64,000 nt of DNA from Desulfovibrionaceae bacterium (GCA_910575755.1 CAJTFO010000001.1:522924-586923), one strand, 5' to 3'; shown: positions 45,001 through 51,830, numbered from the stretch's first letter. Program-made: numbers and translations. Notes: a model not told the origin generated them from the sequence alone.

Positions 45001-45195
45001 AGAAAAACAAGCTACGAAGCCTTTGAACGGCTGTTTATCCACGACAAGGCTTTTGGCGGCCCTGTGTACCAAAACAAGGAAAAACTCAAAGAGCATGGCG
45101 CTTCCTGGGCAAAAACATGGGATGAACGCTCCGGTGGATGGTGGCATCTCCCGGCAGAGGTTGAACTTGAGACGCTGTATGCTATCCTCTCGTGA
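39049..45195 (+). CDS. DarB-like methyltransferase-helicase
   Basis: 2048 residues from ATG 39049 (GAGG eight bases upstream). An N6-adenine methylase-like domain has DPCCGAGVMSG (from Asp135) and ITNVPFGD (Asn198; NVPF replaces NPPY). A superfamily 2 helicase follows: GLGKS (Lys867), DESH (Asp1069) and QRNGRGVRQG (from Gln1462). Then come long coiled coils and a C-terminal domain with GASWAKTWDERSGGWWHLP, like DUF5710. P1 DarB has the same two-part design and shields phage DNA from type I restriction after packaging in the head. It is the largest gene here. Confidence 0.85.
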   Translation: MRNAIFERAPLDGIVEKEVLAATSFKDIEKLFFRLFNVALPGDPDAYKAAGSDYGLKVRGKEAREKLNAQCREILSRVTSPEELTAEDRAVLLQYSGRGGLAEGSQYEYYTPTPVAEGLWEAMKANGFENGNVMDPCCGAGVMSGTKPGGVVVSGNDLDPTSSKVAALLNPEDKIINAPFEQVVMDTPDDTFDGCITNVPFGDQRGAYKHIDQAYKNEKHIERYFILRILDKIRPGKLACLIVPTNIVGTRSGKWTQFRQAVSRKAEFLGAHKLPSGTFAAQGTDAVVDLVVFRKHPKDLLDKLKKDEISTQTLEASKVFWDEFIDGKYWMGEGRRFIQGRYIPKDAKDRFSRERVEAEGPITGEAMKRKLAIKFHSRIDWDMLELEEPIDRAYSEGDQRYINGEPYELRNGQWNKLETALEQTEIDPATYGVSTVQELESVLADPRTAMNMPLDAAFSALVSYPHLMGQQQKDAVKFAMSQPREEVRLQVYRGSMIGAMLARMASDEAQGEDVSERRKALQELVVAEIEKYGHPANNPRLSVSGPDARAFGVFVNCVNVKGEFSAMLAGTLDKSTGGGYREDDIADIVAHLSRTQEGIELEDVKALYKGAIKINSLGDIAEIDSIAITEDGMIETMASYCSGSVLPKMAAMAKSIEQTDDERLKTKFRKQIDEMNRRIPRSKIEDITFNMQAQWFPRKYLIEFLRDNGYSHATYGRMENIETEGPDGKKEVVQSFVEDFNAKDGTLFIEGPAGRPKEFSKQIERYLNGGNITSSKREIAEAYKNEADKLESMFDNFMKTHIDVDDLAEQYNLRFNSYVEPEYAKAALDIDEYISGEIVPHDYQAAEVRRLSDIGSGICGFGVGLGKSFTALAMAAYNHKHNKAKRTCVVVPSSVLENWYHEARMFYNDGYFRSNVLFVGLEPKTNREGVVERRALVDEQGQPRTSKSGQPLMQDVIRFTNSPEDIFEQMWRIPQSNCSLVVMTKEKFASIPMRPESVDAYTDEMVNRHMMSDEAAQGEDKGKGKKKPKGYDLAKKIEGLRGRYSDTGSKKKGELPYLEDMGFDSIVTDESHFFKNSLGGGESTQGIAYIPNADPANIAVDMSLKSHYIRQKNGGRGVYGLTATPVTNSPIEIFNMLNLVADKHDFEERGIYTVDDFIRVFGKIELRTRAGVDGELKEQDTLVGFKNLSGLRNLFRKYVNIKTVEDVDDEIHVPDAVEVIDEVPMSDNQTAVYEQLKQEVSEAKNGGLFSVMRDMDRCTTDLDLYYHRITYSIARDKKNKLEEVANAISGEHKIKTEDEEGKAVSSTISVNARVIDEGGDSVSMSVPEELEGVVIAAMQRAGINLNDVNHPLSPKYAKLIENLKKHLDAGGKQLVFTEEKTQHAKIKRILVHNLPITDNQVAIINAEDASGDKLDKISKAYNAGDIKIVIANKKAEVGVNLQKGTTAIHHLTLPWTPASINQRNGRGVRQGNKVDSVDIFYYVGKGTFDEYRQQMLKGKANWINALLMGNEATAANADLEADEEMYAAMTGTLEEYRKKRAEEEAKKAARSQAQLVNRLKQLASLMEALNSHDARLSSARDTCNREIEKAEQYLQKYRQYPEHYGNEAIAKAEAKIAKAKARLAGLDEKFEAEKTKNESRRRQVVGLLRQANKNGELPFSAELIDHPERAILSSKGSLFAEGDTIEYEGGLYLIESIMQDYSGKPSAKLETISAPEYSYPAYGLNQHELDKAQKVSYSASELAVKRMLSGNMKYADLATSGVTKRQFLENLPTLKMEFPAFVRRAESGEIVILDGEYQKKEGDEFVWPEPQDSAFRKAAMQSWLSKVDMNRVNKDHLPMKNLMVPLFGENFYEEAVQYANIASDDELTELCEKVFEERFGAVDLNSSRFSERDFVYYVKETCRKKNIHNVSGAITIATQIVAGKRAEMARKAEDARREAAREADEALRANPNFKEVPQKWKELFEAMDIEICYNTQPYHNSFRGRKTSYEAFERLFIHDKAFGGPVYQNKEKLKEHGASWAKTWDERSGGWWHLPAEVELETLYAILS

Positions 45196-45209
45196 AAGGA
45201 GCCTGAAAA

Positions 45210-45653
45210 ATGAACGTGTACAAACCCGGCATAAACGACCTGCACTCTCTCAAGAGAGAGGCGACGCATGACGGCACAGTTTCCGATGCCGACTGGCTCC
45301 GAAAAATGTGCGGAACAATGGCAAAGGTTCTTGATGGCGATCCGCGCTCGTATCGCTCCTTCGGGCCGTACTGGTGGATTGTCAAAAAGGAACTGCTGGA
45401 TGCCGGATATAATCAGTTCGGGGATTTCCTTGACCGGGAATGGCTGGAAATCATGGACTATGGCGATCCCGTCTGGAATCTGCTGGCGGGCTGGCTCTAT
45501 CAGGATCATGCCCTGAATAACGGTATGATTTACGCGAATGGACACCCCATCGTAGTCACGCCGGATGAGCCGGAAGGCGCCGAGCCAGAAGATCGTGTAT
45601 ACACCCTCGCCGATGAAGATATGGAAGCGCTGAGCATTACTGGAGGAATATAG
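45210..45653 (+). CDS. Small unknown protein of the head-gene cluster
   Basis: 147 residues, acidic and aromatic (SFGPYWWIVKKELLDAGYNQFGDFLDREW). No domain is recognised. It overlaps the portal start by one base and follows the methylase-helicase with 14 bases between them, so it is translated with the head genes. Confidence 0.55.
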   Translation: MNVYKPGINDLHSLKREATHDGTVSDADWLRKMCGTMAKVLDGDPRSYRSFGPYWWIVKKELLDAGYNQFGDFLDREWLEIMDYGDPVWNLLAGWLYQDHALNNGMIYANGHPIVVTPDEPEGAEPEDRVYTLADEDMEALSITGGI

Positions 45654-47266
45654 TGCCGCCACTGCCCAAAAGAGCGCGACGGGATTCCGCAGGTGACGGG
45701 GCCTTTCAAGGCCTTTACCCCGGCTATGCTGTGGTAGATGTCCGTGAAGCCGGAATGGTTGACCTTCCCGGAGGGGCTGTGGCCTACTTTCCGGCAGTCC
45801 AGCCGGATGCGGACACAACCACCTCTGGCGGGGCAAATTCTCTCGGCGTGTACGCGAGCGAGGAATCAAAGCTTGTGCGCCGGCTGCCGCAAGAGCGCAT
45901 GGCGAGGTATGCCGCACTGGAGATCATGGCCGAAGACCCGACCATTGATAGCGCCGTGAAATTGCACATGGCCCATGCCCTCAGCGCGCGCTCTGATACC
46001 AACCAGGTCGTCAGCATTGAATCCATCACTGACGACAAAGACCCCATCGTGAATGAGCTTCGGGATACATTGCAGAAGCGTATCAACCGGGAATTGAATG
46101 AATGGGCCTACAGCGCTGCAATTTATGGCGCGAGTTATGTGCGCGTGTATGGAACGAAGGGAAAGGGTATCACAAACATTCGGAGTGATTACTACACGCA
46201 CCCGCGCTTCATAAAAAAATTTGAAAAAGCTGGACAACTTGCCGGGTACACCACCACTTATCAAGGCACATCCGGGACACAGAATATCATCCGGCTCATG
46301 CCCCCGTGGACATTCGTGGGGTTTGAAATTCCGCACTGGAAAAGCGTCAGCAACCTTGAACCCACAAATGTAGGAATCAGGCCGGTTGACCTCTCCCTGG
46401 ACGATTACGAGGCCGAGGCATTGGTGGAATCGCAGGAATACGGGGCGAGCCTCATCGAGACAGGATACCAGCCGTGGCTCGACCTTCTGGATGCAATCTG
46501 TTCACTGAACGCGAGCAGGCGAAATGCCGCCCGGCTGGAGCGCCTCATCGGCGTCAGTACGGGAAGGCTCGATCCAGAGAAAGCGGCCAAGTACATCAAC
46601 CTGATTTCTTCCCAGATTCTCCAGACTGACAAGGCTGTCAGCACACGTTCCTTGCGTAACGGCTTCGTCCAGACCGTGATAAATCGCATCTTCCCCATGT
46701 TCGGGGAAAAAGGACGGATGGATGTCAACACTGTCCAGGGAACGCCGGACATCAACGGTCTTGAAGACGTGCTTTTCCATGTCAAACGGCTTGGCGGCGC
46801 GCTGGGCGTTGACCCGTCAATGCTTGGCTTCGGTGACTTCCTTTCCGGAGGGATCGGAGACGGTGGATTTTTCCGAGTGAGCATCATGGCCGCCATGAAA
46901 GCAAACCTGCTCCGGCTGGCCATCCAGAATGGCATTCAAAGGCTCTGTGAAATCCATGTAGCCTACAAGTACAACAAGATTTTTCTTGATGGGCAACAGC
47001 CGTGGCGCATCGTATTCAACTCTGTCTCCACGGCCCTTGAGCGCGAGGAGCAGGAAAATCTTGAATCCAGGGCGAATATCGCGTCCTCCCTGTCTGGGAT
47101 TGTTGCAACGCTCGATCAGGAGTTCAGCGCCACTGACAAGCGCGCATTTCTCAACTTCCTGTGGACACACATTCTGAAAAAGGACGAGGAGAGTTTCAAA
47201 CTCGTCTTCCCGGAAGGGAAACAGGCGGAGCAGCCGCAGGAAAAAGAAGAAGACGATGGGTATTGA
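45653..47266 (+). CDS. Portal protein (T4 gp20-like)
   Basis: 537 residues from GTG 45653 (GGAGG in front). The central region (AEDPTIDSAVKLHMAHALSARS, YAPHPRF-like stretch, then VQGTPDINGLEDVLFHVKRLGGALGVDPSMLGF) matches large portal proteins of myoviruses. Portals form the dodecamer through which terminase pumps DNA. The C-terminal 20 residues are acidic. Its distance from terminase (39 kb) is unusual. Confidence 0.8.
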   Translation: MPPLPKRARRDSAGDGAFQGLYPGYAVVDVREAGMVDLPGGAVAYFPAVQPDADTTTSGGANSLGVYASEESKLVRRLPQERMARYAALEIMAEDPTIDSAVKLHMAHALSARSDTNQVVSIESITDDKDPIVNELRDTLQKRINRELNEWAYSAAIYGASYVRVYGTKGKGITNIRSDYYTHPRFIKKFEKAGQLAGYTTTYQGTSGTQNIIRLMPPWTFVGFEIPHWKSVSNLEPTNVGIRPVDLSLDDYEAEALVESQEYGASLIETGYQPWLDLLDAICSLNASRRNAARLERLIGVSTGRLDPEKAAKYINLISSQILQTDKAVSTRSLRNGFVQTVINRIFPMFGEKGRMDVNTVQGTPDINGLEDVLFHVKRLGGALGVDPSMLGFGDFLSGGIGDGGFFRVSIMAAMKANLLRLAIQNGIQRLCEIHVAYKYNKIFLDGQQPWRIVFNSVSTALEREEQENLESRANIASSLSGIVATLDQEFSATDKRAFLNFLWTHILKKDEESFKLVFPEGKQAEQPQEKEEDDGY

Positions 47267-47268
47267 AA

Positions 47269-47292
47269 GGGGGCCGCAAGGCCCCCTTCTTT
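47269..47292. terminator. Bidirectional terminator between portal and moron genes
   Basis: GGGGGCC (47269-47275), loop GCAA and GGCCCCC (47280-47286) make a perfect 7-bp stem. TTCTTT follows on the plus strand and TTTC on the minus strand, fitting two convergent genes. Confidence 0.8.
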
Positions 47293-47824
47293 ATTGCTTG
47301 GAAAGCGCTGAAATGAAATCAGCGGTGCCTTGAAGATATGCGAGAGCGGATTCACGGGAGATCAACCCATCCGCCAACGCTTTTTTCAAATACTCCTCAT
47401 TGTTCAGAACCATGCTTACGGGAAGGAAAAACTCTGAACGTCTGGTGTTGCCCAGCCAGTAATACGCATCCGGGCTTATCCCATCGTAGGTCACGAAGAT
47501 CGTTGCATCGTAATCATACCCGATTTTCTGCATGGCGCGTGAGAAGGCCTGCAAGAGCAAGAAACCCTGTGGGTCTCTCTGAAAGGCCGCAACTTCAGGC
47601 CCCACCGCTGCGGCGAACTGCTGGTTCAAGGCCCCAAATTGTTGCCTGTCTTCCATGAAAATCGGGAAAGCCTTTCCGGCGCTGCTGTCCTCAATTTTTG
47701 CGGGGACAGTTTGCGCCAAGGAGATCAGCGCTTGAATTTTTTGGGCATCCTCTGCCCCATTTGCGATAAGCGGGGCAGCAACCCACAAAGCCACGGCCAC
47801 CATACAGATCATCAAGCTCCGCAT
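47291..47824 (-). CDS. Secreted protein, probable prophage moron
   Basis: 177 residues from ATG 47824, preceded by GGAGGG. A clear signal peptide (MRSLMICMVAVALWVAAPLI, cleavage near ANGA) points to the periplasm. The mature protein is helical with segments such as IQALISLAQTVPAKIED and DATIFVTYDGISPDAYYWL. It is on the opposite strand among head genes, so it is likely expressed from its own promoter in the lysogen. No family recognised. Confidence 0.65.
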   Translation of the reverse strand: MRSLMICMVAVALWVAAPLIANGAEDAQKIQALISLAQTVPAKIEDSSAGKAFPIFMEDRQQFGALNQQFAAAVGPEVAAFQRDPQGFLLLQAFSRAMQKIGYDYDATIFVTYDGISPDAYYWLGNTRRSEFFLPVSMVLNNEEYLKKALADGLISRESALAYLQGTADFISALSKQ

Positions 47825-47915
47825 CGAATCCCTCCAGATATGCGGTATTTGAAGCGAAAGGCCTTGAACTATCGTGCCAGTGGCCACTATGCCAAAAAGA
47901 CCAGGAGGGATCCAG

Positions 47916-48950
47916 ATGGCCGCGCCTCATAAGATTTCCTGCTCGTTCTCGTTACTTGACGAAGGGCGGCAGTACACGGGCAATCACCGAAAATATCTGG
48001 TCGCCAATGCGCGTGAAATCTGCTACAGCGCCCCCACGCGGGAGCGCATTGCCCTGCGGGAAGCCTATGGCTATTACGGGCACGGGCGCCGCATCCTTGC
48101 CGGGCGCATGAAGATCGGCGAAGTGGAGGCCGTGACTCTCCCGGACGGCGGTACGGCCATCATTTCCAATATCCCCTCCAACATCACCATCGCTTTTGAC
48201 GTTGCCGAGGACGGCACCGTAACCCACACGCAAGAAATACTCTCAACAGAGACGGGACAAATCGTAAAAGGTTTGCACGATTCCCGCGTGGGGGGCTTTT
48301 CTTGGGCGTGTCCTGGGACTGACTGCGGCTCGAAGGGTGTGACGCACCTCTCCGGCTTTGCGGGGATGGATTATGTGCTTTCGCCTGGGTTCAGCGCAAA
48401 TCGAGGCTATGTCCTTGAATCGGCGGACGGGGCAGACCAGGGGATTTTAGAAAGCGTGGCCGCCACGCTCAAGGATGATGCCAAAGCGGAACAGTATGTG
48501 CGCGGCTGGACGCGAGACTATCAGGCCCGCATTGCCCAACTTGAAAATGAGCTTTTCAGGCTTGAATCCAATGGCGCCGAAATGGCTGCGGAACAGGGAG
48601 CACTCAAGGGCATTGCCGAGGAGGCGGCGGCAGCGCGTGAAAAAGCCGTCCAAGAATCGAATGCCCTGAAATCTGCGGTAGCTGATGCCATGAAGGCACT
48701 GAATGATGCACTCCCGATCTTCATCCCGGAAGACGCCATGCACGCCATGCTCAACGGAGATTTCAGCCGGGCGAAGGCGATATTTGAGAGCGCATCACGC
48801 ATTGACTTCGGGCAATATCCTCTTTCCCAGATAAAACTCAATTCTACCAATGTCGCCCCACAGCCTGTGGTGCCCCAGAATGGCCCTGATTATGGATCGC
48901 CTGGATATGGTGAAGGTCTGTTCACTGAAAAATACAAGTTCGGCGAATAA
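47916..48950 (+). CDS. Prohead protease-scaffold fusion (candidate)
   Basis: 344 residues from ATG 47916 (AGGAGGG seven bases before). The N-terminal 190 residues have a beta-rich protease-like layout, with YYGHGRRIL at about 51-59 and DSRVGGFSWA at about 122-131, reminiscent of T4-type head proteases that use His and Ser. Residues about 200-265 are coiled coil, followed by a Pro/Gly-rich tail, as in scaffold proteins. A protease fused to scaffold is common in phages. Next to the portal it is the best candidate for the capsid maturation enzyme. Confidence 0.55.
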   Translation: MAAPHKISCSFSLLDEGRQYTGNHRKYLVANAREICYSAPTRERIALREAYGYYGHGRRILAGRMKIGEVEAVTLPDGGTAIISNIPSNITIAFDVAEDGTVTHTQEILSTETGQIVKGLHDSRVGGFSWACPGTDCGSKGVTHLSGFAGMDYVLSPGFSANRGYVLESADGADQGILESVAATLKDDAKAEQYVRGWTRDYQARIAQLENELFRLESNGAEMAAEQGALKGIAEEAAAAREKAVQESNALKSAVADAMKALNDALPIFIPEDAMHAMLNGDFSRAKAIFESASRIDFGQYPLSQIKLNSTNVAPQPVVPQNGPDYGSPGYGEGLFTEKYKFGE

Positions 48951-48951
48951 C

Positions 48952-49275
48952 TCAGTCAAGAGCAAGATGCAGCCTGATCGCCGCATCAATTTTGTGCATG
49001 TCCATACGCGAAATAGTACCCAAAAGGTTCTTCAGCCGCTTTTTATCCGCCGCCATGATTTGGTCAGCCATCGCCTTGCTCTTTTGAGCCCCTATCATAA
49101 TGACAGCTTCGCCTGGATAAACTTTGGACGTGTTGCTGGTCAGAGGCACCACCACAACCCGCGCCAGGGCTGCATTGGCTTCATCATTGCTGACAATAAC
49201 CGCAGGGCGTGTTTTCTGAATTTCAGACCCCACAGACGGGTCAAACGCCACCCACCAGACTTCACCGCGCCTCAT
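48952..49275 (-). CDS. PemK/MazF-family toxin
   Basis: 107 residues from ATG 49275. MRRGEVWWVAFDPSVGSEIQKTRPAVIVS at the N-terminus is the PemK/MazF signature, with the usual Arg-Pro-Ala-Val-Ile-Val strand and PLTSNTSKVYPGEA. MazF-type toxins cut mRNA at short sites. The start overlaps the antitoxin gene by 14 bases. Translation beyond the ATG upstream is not supported. Confidence 0.9.
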   Translation of the reverse strand: MRRGEVWWVAFDPSVGSEIQKTRPAVIVSNDEANAALARVVVVPLTSNTSKVYPGEAVIMIGAQKSKAMADQIMAADKKRLKNLLGTISRMDMHKIDAAIRLHLALD

Positions 49276-49492
49276 GGAATCCGTCTCCCACCAGGGTTTC
49301 ACACCATTCCACGGCCTCCTGTTCCCGTTCGGTATCCGCAGCCATGGCCGCATAGCCGGCGGCAAGGGATTCCTTGACCACATGGGGGCGTGCAAGGTCT
49401 TCAAGAAATTTGCTGACCTTCCGGCGTCCTATCACGGACATCAAACCATTATACACCGTCTCATCAATTGAAATGGTCATTTTTCGTTGCAT
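49262..49492 (-). CDS. Antitoxin of the PemK/MazF-type pair
   Basis: 76 residues with AAAGGAG about nine bases before the ATG. MTISIDETVYNGLMSVIGRRKVSKFLEDL is a ribbon-helix-helix-like DNA-binding part, and the C-terminal helix with EREQEAVEWCETL should wrap the toxin. Antitoxin-first order and overlap with the toxin are typical. Confidence 0.85.
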   Translation of the reverse strand: MQRKMTISIDETVYNGLMSVIGRRKVSKFLEDLARPHVVKESLAAGYAAMAADTEREQEAVEWCETLVGDGFHEAR

Positions 49493-49513
49493 GGTAAAAA
49501 ACTCCTTTTACGT

Positions 49514-49544
49514 CTATATAGCCGTATAGTGGGAAAGGTGTCAA
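49514..49544 (-). promoter_or_regulatory. Promoter and operator of the PemK/MazF-type pair
   Basis: On the minus strand TTGACA (49544-49539), 18 bases and TATATA (49520-49515) form a near-consensus sigma-70 promoter, 22 bases from the antitoxin ATG. CTATA (49514-49518) and TATAG (49525-49529) form an inverted repeat over the -10 box, a likely site for self-repression by the antitoxin. Confidence 0.75.
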
Positions 49545-49564
49545 TTTGCCACGGAGCAACCAAT

Positions 49565-49594
49565 CTCATTGGTGATTTCATTGGTGATGACCTC
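49565..49594. repeat. Ectopic copy of an integrase 3' end (repeat of 62259-62288)
   Basis: This 30-base stretch matches 62259-62288 at 26 of 30 positions (CTCATTGGTGAT...ATTGGTGATG.CCTC). At 62 kb it encodes part of the C-terminus of the leftward integrase (ITNRITNE); here it is not in a long frame (minus strand: EVITNEITNE then stop). It lies in the 297-base gap 49493-49789, to the left of the tRNA fragment. The rest of that gap has the toxin-antitoxin promoter and a weak hairpin at about 49633-49655. Confidence 0.5.
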
Positions 49595-49789
49595 TGAATT
49601 TCAACCAACAGTGAGCGGTTTTTGCCTGTTCTTCCCTATTGAAGGAAGGGCTTTTCTGTGCGGATTTGAGGAATGAATTGATGAAAAATAGTGAATAATT
49701 ATATGCAGCTATGTGGATTCTTTGAACAGATTTCTGACAAGGAAAGATAGGCAGGGATTGAGAGGCGTCTTTTTGGGTTTTTTATCAAA

Positions 49790-49854
49790 GCACGATTGGA
49801 AATCGTGTGTACGTTAACAGCGTACCGGGAGTTCGAATCTCCCCCTCTCCGCCA
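49790..49854 (+). tRNA. 3' fragment of tRNA-Ser(GGA): attachment-site copy
   Basis: From 49790 the sequence follows tRNA-Ser from the anticodon stem on: CACGA-TTGGAAA-TCGTG (anticodon GGA), a variable arm GTACG/CGTAC, the T-arm GGGAG-TTCGAAT-CTCCC, the acceptor 3' strand CCTCTCC and CCA at 49852-49854. The acceptor 5' strand and D-arm are missing, so it is not a working gene. Such fragments arise when an element integrates into a tRNA 3' end; this one marks the right end of the prophage and the left end of the island. Confidence 0.9.
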
Positions 49855-49857
49855 GAT
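49843..49857 (+). repeat. Attachment-site core, left copy
   Basis: CCCTCTCCGCCAGAT, the last bases of the tRNA-Ser gene plus GAT, is repeated exactly at 62098-62112. These 15-bp direct repeats bound the island that contains the integrase at 50016 and the mob genes. Confidence 0.8.
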
Positions 49858-49896
49858 ATTTATCCACCTTGGTTCGGTACAGTCCAAAAAGTCATT

Positions 49897-50004
49897 CCTG
49901 GCAAGGGATTAGGCAAAACGGACTGTCCGACCAAGAGGATTAATCGCCATAGACATCCACCATTTTTAGGGGTATTTCAAGGGGTACATTAATCCCTTGC
50001 CAGG
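49897..50004. repeat. 15-bp inverted repeat upstream of the integrase
   Basis: CCTGGCAAGGGATTA (49897-49911) and its exact inverse TAATCCCTTGCCAGG (49990-50004) flank 78 bases directly upstream of the integrase start at 50016. The right copy carries the AGGAG ribosome-binding site. The pair could be arm-type binding sites, an operator for integrase self-control, or a long-range hairpin that hides the ribosome-binding site. Confidence 0.65.
49969..49988 (+). repeat. Arm-type site, left copy
   Basis: GGGGTATTTCAAGGGGTACA matches the site at 62014-62033 at 18 of 20 bases. Each lies inside the island, 65-115 bases from the att core at its own end. Direct copies near both ends are what one expects for integrase arm sites. 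Confidence 0.6.
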
Positions 50005-50015
50005 AGAATACCCCT

Positions 50016-51209
50016 ATGCCCCTCACTGATACCGCCATTCGTGCGGTTAAGCCCCTTGATAAGCCGCAAAAACTCTTTGACGGCAATGGCCTTTTTCTTT
50101 TTGTTGCGCCAAGCGGCACCAAAAGCTGGCGTGTCAAATATCATTTTCAGGGCCGTGAAAAACTCCTCACCCTCGGCACATACCCCCAGCTTTCCTTGAA
50201 AGAGGCGCGGGAAGCCTGCATTGCCGCCAAAAAGCAATTGAGTGGCGGCGTGGATCCGTCTGCCGAGAAAAAGCTCCGGGCGAAAAGCCTCCAAACAACC
50301 TTTGAGGCTGTTGCACGGGAGTGGCACAGCAACCAGACCGCCATCTGGACGGAAAATTATGCCAAAGACGTGATGGAGCGGATTGCCAAAAATATCTTTC
50401 CTTATCTTGGCAATCGTCCTATTGCGGAAATCACCCCGCCTGAATTGCTGGCAGTCCTTCGCAAAATTGAAATTCGTGGCGCTGTTGACCAGGCCCATCG
50501 GGTACGGGGCATCTGTTCCCTTATTTTTCGTTACGCCATTGCCACAGGCCGCGCTGAACGCGACACGGCTGCCGACCTGCGCGGAGCCTTGAAAAGCCGT
50601 ATTGTTACGCCTCGTGCGGCCATAACCGATCCAGAGGCTATCGGCGGCCTCTTGCGGGCGATAGACGATTTCACCGGCACCTATACCGTCAAGGCTGGCC
50701 TGCAACTCTTGGCGTTGACGTTCTTGCGCCCCAGTGAAGTTCGCCTTGGAGAGTGGACGGAAATTGACTTTGAGGAAAACCTTTGGCGTATTCCGGCCAA
50801 ACGCATGAAGATGCGCCATGACCATCTGGTGCCCCTTTCCTCGCAAGCGCTGGCAATCCTGCATACGCTTCACGATATGAGCGGGGACGGTCGCCTGATG
50901 TTTCCGGGGTTGCGTTCCCCGGACAAAGCGCTCAGTGATGCCGCCTTTATCGCGGCCTTACGGCGTATGGGCTACCCCAAGGAAGAAATGTGCGCTCACG
51001 GCTTTCGGGCTATGGCCTCTACCCTGCTCAATGAACAAGGCTATTCCGCCGATGTGATTGAAAAGCAGCTTGCCCATAACCCGCGCGAAAAGATACGCGG
51101 TATTTACAACCGGGCCGAGTATCTGCCGGAAAGGCGGAAGATGATGCAGGAATGGGCTGACTATCTGACAGGATTACGCGATACAGTCAATCAGAAAAAA
51201 ACGAGTTGA
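50016..51209 (+). CDS. int: P4-type tyrosine integrase
   Basis: 397 residues. The N-terminal DUF4102-like part (MPLTDTAIRAVKPLDKPQKL, LFVAPSGTKSWRVKY) is followed by a SAM-like domain and the catalytic part with FLRPSEV (Arg about 239), AHGFRAM, QLAHNPREKI and IYNRAEYL (Tyr nucleophile). P4-type enzymes insert elements into tRNA genes, consistent with the tRNA-Ser fragment just upstream. CAGGAG precedes the ATG. Confidence 0.93.
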   Translation: MPLTDTAIRAVKPLDKPQKLFDGNGLFLFVAPSGTKSWRVKYHFQGREKLLTLGTYPQLSLKEAREACIAAKKQLSGGVDPSAEKKLRAKSLQTTFEAVAREWHSNQTAIWTENYAKDVMERIAKNIFPYLGNRPIAEITPPELLAVLRKIEIRGAVDQAHRVRGICSLIFRYAIATGRAERDTAADLRGALKSRIVTPRAAITDPEAIGGLLRAIDDFTGTYTVKAGLQLLALTFLRPSEVRLGEWTEIDFEENLWRIPAKRMKMRHDHLVPLSSQALAILHTLHDMSGDGRLMFPGLRSPDKALSDAAFIAALRRMGYPKEEMCAHGFRAMASTLLNEQGYSADVIEKQLAHNPREKIRGIYNRAEYLPERRKMMQEWADYLTGLRDTVNQKKTS

Positions 51210-51215
51210 GGAAGC

Positions 51216-51383
51216 ATGAACGAGGACGCCATGAATGACCGTGATATTTGTGTCTCCATTGGAAAAATCGAAGAAGAGTCCCAGATAACAATCAGAGATA
51301 CCGGCTGGAGCGAGGAGGAAAAGGAGCACATGCGGCAGGCCGGTTATGATGACATGGACATGATTCGGGCGTGGTACAGCTGA
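51216..51383 (+). CDS. Small acidic protein after the integrase
   Basis: 55 residues (starts MNEDAMNDRDICVSIGKIEE, ends DDMDMIRAWYS) with GAGGAAG before the ATG. It starts 7 bases after the integrase stop, so it shares its transcript. Strongly acidic; no family recognised. It might be a recombination directionality or anti-defence factor by position only. Confidence 0.5.
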   Translation: MNEDAMNDRDICVSIGKIEEESQITIRDTGWSEEEKEHMRQAGYDDMDMIRAWYS

Positions 51384-51464
51384 AGCCCCTTGCTGCTCTT
51401 CGAGCTGAAATAAAACACCCGTTCGGCGGCGTGATCAGAATACATTCTGACCACGCCGCCATTC

Positions 51465-51830
51465 TTATGGAGCCATATCGTCGAGCGCGGCTTTGGGAGG
51501 AAACGCCTCCTGAGCGGGAACGAGTGGACCCTTGGCAGGATGTTGGTCTGTGCCTTTTTTCGCCTTATCCTTGCCCATTACCGCCTCCGGTTTCGGAGCT
51601 TTCCCAAACAGTCCTTGCAGCCTGGCAAGCGGAACCGATACCCCGGCCTCCGCCAAGAAGTCCCGTATGTCCCGTAGCGTGTAGCCCTGTCGCATGGCTT
51701 TTTTGATGTCGTTGACCAGAAATTCCGCGACTTCCCCGCGTGTTTTTCCCGCCTCTTTCACCGGCAAACTGCGGAGCTTTTTCCGGGCGGCCTCTATCTG
51801 TTCCATCGTATAGCGTCGAGCTGTTGCCAT
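51465..51830 (-). CDS. Mobilization-associated HTH-like protein
   Basis: 121 residues from ATG 51830 (GGAAGG eight bases before). TMEQIEAARKKLRSLPVKEAG and the region NDIKKAMRQGYTLRDIRDFLAEAGVSVPLARLQGLFG look like a small two-helix or HTH protein often found near mobilization genes. The C-terminal third is Pro/Lys-rich and disordered. It is divergent from mobC across the candidate origin of transfer. Confidence 0.6.
   Translation of the reverse strand: MATARRYTMEQIEAARKKLRSLPVKEAGKTRGEVAEFLVNDIKKAMRQGYTLRDIRDFLAEAGVSVPLARLQGLFGKAPKPEAVMGKDKAKKGTDQHPAKGPLVPAQEAFPPKAALDDMAP

Noticed and set aside
49790..49854. Complete tRNA-Ser gene
   Set aside because: The acceptor 5' strand and D-arm are missing upstream; only the 3' two thirds are present.
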